Assembly: GCA_001936135.1 (NCBI GenBank)
Contig: CP012820.1
Coordinates: 1,364,001-1,428,000 of the forward strand
Direction of reading: 5' to 3'
DNA length: 64,000 nt
Origin: Saccharomycopsis fibuligera x Saccharomycopsis cf. fibuligera
Taxonomy: Eukaryota > Ascomycota > Saccharomycetes > Ascoideales > Saccharomycopsidaceae
In this document: piece by piece, positions 57,619 through 64,000 of the stretch
Layout: the number at the start of each line of letters is the position of its first letter
Numbering within the stretch: position 1 is the stretch's first letter
Notes under the pieces: generated by a model
Seen by the model: only the letters and a program-made list of their open reading frames with translations
Told to the model about the DNA's origin: nothing
The model's database searches: none
Made by a program: the position numbers and the translations under genes

Positions 57619-60543
57619 ATGTCTTCGAGGGGATCGTCTTCCTACTCAGACAATTATCCACCACTCTTGGATGAAGACGATATGAAGTTCAGAAAGATCG
57701 GAAACTTGTTCAATTCCTTCAAACTGGAGGCCAAACCTATATTTTCCAACTTTGCTAGCGAAGCAAAATCAAAAAGTTCTCTATTTGTTAACGAAACCAG
57801 GTCAAGACTTGCAGATGGCGGTTATATACCACAGCGCCCGCCAGTGCCGCCTCGTTCTCGCAATTCTTCTACTTCTGCTTACTCGCTGCAGCGGTCTGAA
57901 TTCACCAATGTCAAAGACAATTCAAATTCCAAGCAATCTGGCTCTTTTATCGACGATGACGGTAACAGTTTAGTTGATGTTCCAGAAAACTCCGAGATAA
58001 CGTTGTATCCTTCCTACACGTTATCCCATGACGGACACTATTATGTCGAAGTGAGAGGCTGGCTTACTTGCGCTGGCACTTTAAGCAGGAAGAACAAGAT
58101 CATCTTCTCGCTCGCTAAGCAATTGATAAAGCCTGGAGCCCATCATCGCGCCGCTGACTTGATTGCTTCAAACTTTGCCATGCAAGCCACCGGACATGCC
58201 GACAATGCCAGCGACGCTTGCAATGCATCTGCCAATGGAAACAATCTTAGTCCGGTGAGTAGTGCTAAAGGAGATAGAAGTGCATCTAATTTGCTAGATG
58301 TGGATGACGCTTATTCTGTAAGATCCAACGCTACTGATTTGTCCATGCAGCTGTCAAGCGCGTCTCTTTTTTACAATCCTACAGATACCACCAATAAAGC
58401 AAAGACGGCAGAAGATGTGCTTAGGGAAAGAATGGCGTATTTTTTTGCGAAATCATTAGCGAGTGTGCCTTTGAAACTTACCATTTGTTCTGAAGATCAC
58501 CTTGAACCTGCCAACTTAATATCAAAGACCGTGGTGACAGATTTGAATGGTAAGTTCGAGACCGTGGTGAAAACCCCCTACAAGCCGTCTTTGGTTCAAG
58601 CTTCAGTGGAAAATGGCACTCATCCGGTTCTTGCATTTCAAGAAATACTTCACATTGGCGCAAGAGGTGTAAGTGTGATATCAGATATTGATGATACAAT
58701 CAAAGATACCCAGGTGATTAGTGATAAAAGAACCGTTTTCAATAATGTATTTGTCAAGGATTTAATGGATGCTGCCATCCCATCAGTGGCTCTGTTTTAT
58801 GGCAAGTTAGCTCAAAGGGATGTTTTGTTTCACTACGTATCTAACAGTCCTTGGCAAATTTACCCAACAATGCGAAAGTTTTTGGAATTACTGAAATTTC
58901 CCAGGGGCTCTATACATTTGAAACAATATACTGGTAATATCCTATCATCACTTATGGAACCTGCTAATGAAAGAAAAAGACAAACGTTGTACAAAATTTT
59001 TGAAGAGCTTCCTGAAAGACAATTTATTCTCATTGGTGATAGCGGTGAGCAGGATTTAGAGGCATATTTGGACGTTTCAAGAAGATTTCCTACTCAGGTA
59101 CTTAAAATATATATCCGTGTTGTGCCAGGATCGCTAAGTGACTTCAATGACATCAAGATACTAAGAGAAATGAAAAGGCTCTTGCTGTTGAGAAAAGAAA
59201 GAATCGAATTGAAGAAAGAGTACTCTAGGTTTGCTTCTTCTTTAAGTGTGGGAAATGATACTAAGAATGACATTGCTGGCTCATCAGGGGAAAAAAGGGC
59301 ACCTCCAAAAGTGCCGCCAGCAAGAAAACGTTTAGTTGAGCTATTCGAGGATAATGGTGGGAAGACAAATAAAACAAGGTTAGATAAGAGCTACTCTGGG
59401 GAAAGTGATTCTTCATCTCCAGAAACCTCTGAAGATGAAATGGATCAACCAAATTATGATTGGAATATTCTCTCTCACGAACCAATGAAACGAAGTCAGT
59501 CTTCTTTAGCCAAATCAGCATCGACCGCTGCAGCCAATGCTAGTGCCACAGTCAATGCCGCCGCTTTCTCTGCTAATTCTAATAGCAGCAGAGGATCACT
59601 ATCATCTTTACATGGTGATGGCTTTATATCACATAACAAACCAATTTTAAATATGCAAAATCGCTCGATGCTGCCAACTAGCATTATTTCTCACAACGTG
59701 CCCATCCTTCCTACTAAAAAGTCAACTTACAAAAGAAAACCACCTATTGTACCTAAGAAGCCAAAAAACTTACAAGGACACAACAACAACAACAACAACA
59801 ACGACAAAAATAAAAATAATAATAACAATCATACTAACAGTCATAATACCCAGTCGGAGTCAAGTAGTGACAGCGGTAAAACCACCATTAACAATGGCAC
59901 CTCTACAAATACTGGTAGTGGTGGTAGTAGCTCCAGATCAACCAATGACAATGATCATGATTTAGTTAACGAAAACCAGGTTCCAGTTCAAATCGTTGTC
60001 TCCAAAGATTCCTGCTCCGATATAAATAGCGTATCAAAAACTAGCAGCAATTCCGAAAGTGATACCACGCACAAACCAAAACTTCCACCACGTCGCCGTC
60101 CTACAGTTACTCCTTCTGCTGCTACTGTTTCAGCTTTTGATCATGTAGCTGACCACTCACTGCCTTTGTTACCTTCATCACCATCCATACTGACATCTCT
60201 GTCTGCAACCGGTTTAGTTGACATTGATAGTCGAATCACTCGCAGTGCCCCAGCGTTAGACTCCTCGCCTCGGAAAACCAGCTCTTTATTGTCTTCTACC
60301 ATTACTTTCGACCCGAAGGTAATTAAGCATTCAGCTACCGATGCAGGAATCATAACTTCAGGGTCAAGTCATGCTACGCAAATCATTGATAGGAAGGGAG
60401 AGTTATGGTTACAGAGGTTGACATTGGCTATTGGTGCTTTGGCTGATCATATTGATTTAGTGTTTTGGATTACACCAAGTGATATTGAGGACGACTGTCT
60501 TGCTGCTGTGGACAAAGTGGAAAAGACGAAATTTGAGGCATGA
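57619..60543 (+). CDS. APP1: Actin-patch phosphatidate phosphatase App1
   Basis: 974 residues from the ATG at 57619 (MSSRGSSSYSDNYPPLL); the longer frame starts with TTG and crosses the CA repeat, so I reject it. An N-terminal conserved region includes PENSEITLYPSYTLSHDGHYYVEVRGWL near 140. The catalytic HAD-like DxDxT motif is VISDIDDTIKDT (Asp356, Asp358, Thr360), followed by YVSNSPWQIYP and LIGDSGEQDLEAY. The C-terminal half is disordered, with Pro-rich SH3 ligands (PPKVPPARKR; KRKPPIVPKKP; KLPPRRRP) and an Asn-rich run near 720. App1 converts phosphatidate to diacylglycerol at cortical actin patches and binds endocytic SH3 proteins. CTG codons occur in Ser-rich context (codons 245, 858, 861). 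Confidence 0.93.
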   Translation: MSSRGSSSYSDNYPPLLDEDDMKFRKIGNLFNSFKLEAKPIFSNFASEAKSKSSLFVNETRSRLADGGYIPQRPPVPPRSRNSSTSAYSLQRSEFTNVKDNSNSKQSGSFIDDDGNSLVDVPENSEITLYPSYTLSHDGHYYVEVRGWLTCAGTLSRKNKIIFSLAKQLIKPGAHHRAADLIASNFAMQATGHADNASDACNASANGNNLSPVSSAKGDRSASNLLDVDDAYSVRSNATDLSMQLSSASLFYNPTDTTNKAKTAEDVLRERMAYFFAKSLASVPLKLTICSEDHLEPANLISKTVVTDLNGKFETVVKTPYKPSLVQASVENGTHPVLAFQEILHIGARGVSVISDIDDTIKDTQVISDKRTVFNNVFVKDLMDAAIPSVALFYGKLAQRDVLFHYVSNSPWQIYPTMRKFLELLKFPRGSIHLKQYTGNILSSLMEPANERKRQTLYKIFEELPERQFILIGDSGEQDLEAYLDVSRRFPTQVLKIYIRVVPGSLSDFNDIKILREMKRLLLLRKERIELKKEYSRFASSLSVGNDTKNDIAGSSGEKRAPPKVPPARKRLVELFEDNGGKTNKTRLDKSYSGESDSSSPETSEDEMDQPNYDWNILSHEPMKRSQSSLAKSASTAAANASATVNAAAFSANSNSSRGSLSSLHGDGFISHNKPILNMQNRSMLPTSIISHNVPILPTKKSTYKRKPPIVPKKPKNLQGHNNNNNNNDKNKNNNNNHTNSHNTQSESSSDSGKTTINNGTSTNTGSGGSSSRSTNDNDHDLVNENQVPVQIVVSKDSCSDINSVSKTSSNSESDTTHKPKLPPRRRPTVTPSAATVSAFDHVADHSLPLLPSSPSILTSLSATGLVDIDSRITRSAPALDSSPRKTSSLLSSTITFDPKVIKHSATDAGIITSGSSHATQIIDRKGELWLQRLTLAIGALADHIDLVFWITPSDIEDDCLAAVDKVEKTKFEA
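59781..59830 (+). repeat. AAC/AAT repeat encoding Asn/Lys-rich run in APP1
   Basis: Eight AAC codons followed by mixed GAC, AAA and AAT codons. Confidence 0.75.
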
Positions 60544-60871
60544 TTATTCTCATTTATTCTATGATAAAGAAAGGCTTAGCGTACTTTTTTACATAACACT
60601 ATTCTTCTGTATTACGAATTGCTTACGAAGAGAACCTTATTAATTTTTGAAGACCTTTAACACTTTTTGTAGGTATGCATTTTGGATTCATAACATACTG
60701 ATAGAATTGGCAATGTTTATTATTACAAAAAATTCCTAATAGAAATTTCTTTTAAAACAACTGAAATACTTGTCAAAGAATCTGAAGAGCTTTTATGAAC
60801 ATATTAAAACATAGCTGTGCAAGGAAACTAAAAAAACAAACGTCAAGAAAACTAAACTATATTACGCATAC
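60544..60871. other. Convergent spacer of APP1 and POL12
   Basis: 328 bp of AT-rich 3' flanking sequence without a supported feature. Confidence 0.5.
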
Positions 60872-62992
60872 TCACGTACTAACAATATCTACTCTACATC
60901 TTTTCCAAATATCATGCAAAAATAAGTCCTCTTCACCGCCAACTTTTGTCACATTGCATATTTTCCCATTCTCCTCATCCTCATTCCGCACTCTTGGAGC
61001 CTCGATATTTAGCACAGCGTAACTTCCATTTCTCTTTGGTTTCATAAAATATCCAGGATTAATAACAACTACATTCTTCACCACTCTAGCGAAAAACTTG
61101 AGTTGTGAAGGAATTATTAAAATGTCTGGTGTGGCGTCGGTGAACTCTGTGAGCCCCAAATATGGAATATCTAAGTCCGCTCCTCCTACTTGCTGGATCT
61201 CAAAATCTGGGGTATTGTTATTGTTTTTGTTAATCTTTTTGACATCTTCTTCATTTTCATGAAGCACTTTGAAATCAGCGGAGTCTGGTGGTGGAGTGAT
61301 TAGTTTGATTTTTTGATGATGAAGTCCACCAGGAAACAATGGATAAAAGCGACGCTGTTCAAGAATATAGTTTGTAATTCTGTCAAATCTGTTAACCTGG
61401 GACGCATCACCATCAACGACGTCTCTCAAATCTTTGAAAATATCGTTGTTAGAAGCTCCTATAAGACATTCATTAAGTTGGAATGATGCGGGGTTTGGGA
61501 AACATTTGAAATTCTTTCCCAATGATAATGCTTTACGCTCAAGTGCGTCCTGTGGATACGATGGATGCTTGGAGGAAACATCTTTAGTCGAGGGAAGAAG
61601 TATTACTTGGACCCTTGAATCTATTCTCTTTAGTATTGGGCTAATCACCACGCGAAATACATCATCAAGAGTTTTTGGATGTCCCTGAGATGATTCGTAT
61701 GATTCTATGGAACCATCCACAACTTTTGGATGACTATAGTCGATAAACGGGCCAAACATGATCACGTAATGTGGTTTAATCTGAGTATTTATTTTGTCAA
61801 CAAATTTTTCCAAATATGTGAAATCAAGATCATCATTTGTGGTGTACGGTCCTGCAGTTACTATAATTTTCAAGTCCGATCCTTCAAGGTTTTCTTTGTA
61901 CTGTTCGAGTTCATCGAATGTAGAAGTAGGCGAGCCGAGTAATGGCACATCCAAAACTTCATTAACGGTAAAATATTTACCGTTTGCATTTCTTCCTTTC
62001 AATGCCACTATTTGACCAGAGAAAAATGAATAATTGGATATGGTGGACAAATTGAGTTTGACCCTTTGACCAATGCCCGCGGATCTTGAAGGCTCCAAGC
62101 ACAAGGACTCTTTGTTCAAAGTTTGGTCATAACTAGTTAGTGGTGAATCAGGGGTGATTCTACCTACAACGACAGTATCTTCCTGAGAAACGGTATTGGG
62201 ATTGCCGATTTCAATTCCAGGAATTGCAGTAGCCACTATATTAGCAAAAGTGTCTATTTGGTCGTCAAGAACATCAGCGGCTTCAAGTAATTTTTGTCTC
62301 ATAATTCTGAATTTAAATTTTGCTGGGTCAAAATTAGCCACAAGCTGAATATTGTTGGCTTTTTTCTCAGAGGTAAAATCTAAACCCTCTCCTTCTTTGA
62401 CATTAGAATTTAAAGTTACAAAGACTTCGCCTGAGGTGCTAGCCGGAGCTAACAGGTCATCGGCTAAAACTCTTAATGACGACGGAGCTGGGGAGTCGAT
62501 ATCTATAGATATTTCTCCCATTGGTTCAGAATGGTTGACGTTGACTTTAGTAGGAGATGAAGAGAGCATGGAGTTTCGCTGTGTTTTTTTTGATCTTTCT
62601 GAGTGAGGTGCTGCAAGCTTTCTCTTAGAAGCAGACATGGGCGTCGAAGGTAACATATCAAACATTGCTCCCATTGGACTAGAAATAATTCTTCTTGTCT
62701 TCTTGGCAGAAGCTATAGCTGTGTGATTGGTTGATTTGCCCTTTTTCTCAATATTTTTCAAAATGTACTGCTGCAAAGAAGTAATGTTGTCACTGTTAAG
62801 CTTGACTTGGCTATCGTGGTCATCGTTGACGTTTTTTGGTCTGGAGTAACAGAAAGTTTCCCAGTTGATATGCAATTCATCAACGTCGAAATCAAACACT
62901 TTCAAGAGATGCGTAAGGGAGCTGAGGATTTCAGGATTCTCAGCCTCGCTGCCAAACCTACTAATGATGGCTTTCTCAGTTGGGATGGACAT
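60872..62992 (-). CDS. POL12: DNA polymerase alpha-primase subunit B Pol12
   Basis: 706 residues, the family norm. The N-terminal 80 residues form the helical domain (FGSEAENPEILSSLTHLLKVFDFDVDEL). A Ser/Thr/Pro-rich linker (about 95-190) holds S/T-P sites suited to CDK phosphorylation (SSPMGAMFDMLPSTPMS). The OB domain follows (IGQRVKLNLSTISNYSFFSGQIVALKGRN near 320). The inactivated calcineurin-like phosphoesterase domain has IIVTAGPYT, VIMFGPFIDYSHP and VILLPSTKD. The protein tethers the polymerase alpha-primase complex that starts lagging-strand synthesis and also helps telomere capping. Phosphoesterase metal ligands are absent, as usual. A perfect MCB lies in its promoter. Confidence 0.95.
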   Translation of the reverse strand: MSIPTEKAIISRFGSEAENPEILSSLTHLLKVFDFDVDELHINWETFCYSRPKNVNDDHDSQVKLNSDNITSLQQYILKNIEKKGKSTNHTAIASAKKTRRIISSPMGAMFDMLPSTPMSASKRKLAAPHSERSKKTQRNSMLSSSPTKVNVNHSEPMGEISIDIDSPAPSSLRVLADDLLAPASTSGEVFVTLNSNVKEGEGLDFTSEKKANNIQLVANFDPAKFKFRIMRQKLLEAADVLDDQIDTFANIVATAIPGIEIGNPNTVSQEDTVVVGRITPDSPLTSYDQTLNKESLCLEPSRSAGIGQRVKLNLSTISNYSFFSGQIVALKGRNANGKYFTVNEVLDVPLLGSPTSTFDELEQYKENLEGSDLKIIVTAGPYTTNDDLDFTYLEKFVDKINTQIKPHYVIMFGPFIDYSHPKVVDGSIESYESSQGHPKTLDDVFRVVISPILKRIDSRVQVILLPSTKDVSSKHPSYPQDALERKALSLGKNFKCFPNPASFQLNECLIGASNNDIFKDLRDVVDGDASQVNRFDRITNYILEQRRFYPLFPGGLHHQKIKLITPPPDSADFKVLHENEEDVKKINKNNNNTPDFEIQQVGGADLDIPYLGLTEFTDATPDILIIPSQLKFFARVVKNVVVINPGYFMKPKRNGSYAVLNIEAPRVRNEDEENGKICNVTKVGGEEDLFLHDIWKRCRVDIVST

Positions 62993-63444
62993 TTCGGATA
63001 TGTTGGCACTTTACTGGTATGAAGTATATCTGCAGTGGAAACAGTTATGGATCATGAATCGAGATTTGTTGAAAATGCTTCGCATGTTTACTTATTATCC
63101 TGCTTTCAATTTCAATTTGATTTTAATTTTTTTATTGTTTATTTTCGCGACGCGTCTCCTGTTACGAGTGCAAATAGAGAGTATTATCAAATAAATTGGT
63201 AATACCTTGTTCAAATCACATGATATATAACGTGACCAAGTTTTTTCTAAACAGCAGCAAGGACTAGAAAAACAAAGACAAAATCGAAAACAGAAAAAAT
63301 CAACAAATTTTTCCTTTGACCATGCTAAATTAAGAAGTAAACAAAACATCTCAACAGTCGGCGTACTCCTGTCAGAGCACATCCATACCCGATTGATTCC
63401 TATAACCCAATCAATTATCCAATCTATCGTCACTAGATTCAATC
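62993..63444. other. Divergent promoter of POL12 and the nucleoporin gene
   Basis: 452 bp. Contains ACGCGT at 63150-63155 in CGCGACGCGTCTC. A 115-codon minus-strand frame here overlaps the promoter and the next gene and is probably chance. Confidence 0.6.
63150..63155. promoter_or_regulatory. MCB element ACGCGT of POL12
   Basis: Perfect MluI cell-cycle box, 158 bp upstream of the POL12 ATG. It is the right distance and gene class for MBF-type G1/S control. Confidence 0.65.
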
Positions 63445-64000
63445 ATGTTTGGCAGATCTTCTTCCACAGGGGGCATGGGCGGGTTCGGATTCAATTCCAA
63501 CCTGGGTACTAACTCCTCCCCATTTGGCTCTTCAAATACTGCTGGCAATACTGGTGGCGGCCTCTTTGGAAGTAACAACAATGCTAATGCCAATAATAGT
63601 ACATCTGGAGGTTTTGGGTTTGGTAGCAAGCCTTCCCCTTTTGGTCAAAGTAGCTCTGGCAGTGCTTTTGGTAGCACCAACACCAACTCTGGTGGTGGTC
63701 TTTTTGGTAGCTCCAATACAAATAGTTCTCCCTTTGGATCATCATCAAATACTTTTGGTAATACTGGCGCTACTGGGGGCGGATTGTTTGGCACTTCTAA
63801 TAACAATACTGCTACTCCAGCTTCCTCAGGATTTGGATTTGGTGCTAATACTAGTACTGGTGGCTTTGGCGGTGCTTCTGCTGGCGGTGCTACAAATCAA
63901 GGTACTGCTGTCAAACCCTATGTTGAAACTTTCGAGAAAGACAATACTGGTGCTAGCAACTACTACGAGAGTATTTCGGCTATGCCAGAATACAGAAATT
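63445..64000 (+). CDS. NUP116: GLFG nucleoporin, Nup116/Nup100/Nup98 type (5' part)
   Basis: Partial: 185 codons from the ATG at 63445 to the window edge with no stop. The product begins MFGRSSSTGGMGGFGF and is a Gly/Ser/Asn/Thr-rich FG domain with GGGLFG three times plus many FGS and GFGFG units. From about residue 153 a GLEBS-like motif starts (GTAVKPYVETFEKDNTGASNYYESISAMPEYRN), the Gle2/Rae1-binding segment found in Nup116 and Nup98 but not in Nup100 or Nup145N. FG repeats form the permeability barrier of the nuclear pore and bind transport receptors. The family call is strong; the exact paralogue rests on the GLEBS segment, which is cut by the window edge. Confidence 0.85.
   Translation, partial: MFGRSSSTGGMGGFGFNSNLGTNSSPFGSSNTAGNTGGGLFGSNNNANANNSTSGGFGFGSKPSPFGQSSSGSAFGSTNTNSGGGLFGSSNTNSSPFGSSSNTFGNTGATGGGLFGTSNNNTATPASSGFGFGANTSTGGFGGASAGGATNQGTAVKPYVETFEKDNTGASNYYESISAMPEYRN

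Noticed and set aside
1-64000. CRISPR array, prophage, insertion sequence or retrotransposon LTR
   Set aside because: No regularly spaced direct repeats with unique spacers, no phage or transposase genes, and no paired LTR-like ends were seen; the genome is eukaryotic.

Overview
This window is nuclear DNA from an ascomycete yeast. Most genes are intron-poor, and the recognisable products are budding-yeast proteins (NOT3, PRM1, BIM1, FRQ1, CDC53, FEX1, MED15, SET1, MPS1, ARP2, LSM1, TRM61, ALB1, RPE1, TUF1, APP1, POL12, NUP116). The spliced genes have yeast signals (GTATGT/GTAAGT/GTGAGT donors, TACTAAC-type branch points). Long poly-Asn and poly-Gln runs, a secreted aspartyl protease of the Candida SAP type, and CTG codons that fall in serine-rich contexts suggest the CUG-Ser (Candida/Lodderomyces) clade. 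Lodderomyces elongisporus or a close relative is my best guess; it is inference, not proof. There are no CRISPR arrays, operons, prophages or intact transposons.

Layout, left to right. 1-5.6 kb: 5' end of NOT3 (minus, two introns), PRM1 (minus), BIM1 (plus), and a U1-type zinc-finger gene with one intron (minus). 6.4-12.9 kb: FRQ1 and CDC53 (minus), then the fluoride exporter FEX1 (plus). 14.3-18.9 kb: MED15 (minus), very rich in poly-Q/poly-N, with its KIX domain split by an intron. 18.5-20.8 kb: a strikingly GC-rich island with several short repeats and palindromes, running into an unrecognised acidic-protein gene (plus). 22-26.3 kb: two unrecognised genes, a one-pass membrane protein (minus) and a 597-residue disordered protein (plus). 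26.6-37.4 kb: SET1 (minus), MPS1 (plus), ARP2 and LSM1 (minus), and a probable mitochondrial membrane protein (plus). 37.6-48.2 kb: TRM61 (minus), an ACAD10/11-like acyl-CoA dehydrogenase (plus), a UGA4/TPO5-like permease (plus), ALB1 (plus), RPE1 (minus), tRNA-Thr(UGU) (plus), and a hotdog thioesterase (minus). 49-56.5 kb: mitochondrial EF-Tu, a small secreted protein with a Kex2-type site, a PDK/BCKDH-like mitochondrial kinase and a SAP-type protease, all minus. 57.6-64 kb: APP1 (plus), POL12 (minus), and the 5' end of a GLFG nucleoporin (plus).

The genes are housekeeping loci without an evident pathway cluster. Regulatory signals that fit their neighbours are a pheromone-response element next to PRM1, an MCB (ACGCGT) next to POL12, GATA sites and a TATA box before the permease, and CACGTG palindromes before FRQ1 and TUF1. 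The most unusual non-coding signal is a six-copy array of TGACTAA-like bZIP half-palindromes at an exact 11-bp spacing between the SAP-type gene and APP1. Several long homopolymers (35-48 nt) lie in intergenic DNA. I found no convincing previously undescribed multi-gene system.

Where the longest open frame begins with GTG or TTG I moved the start to the first plausible ATG, because nuclear yeast genes rarely initiate elsewhere.
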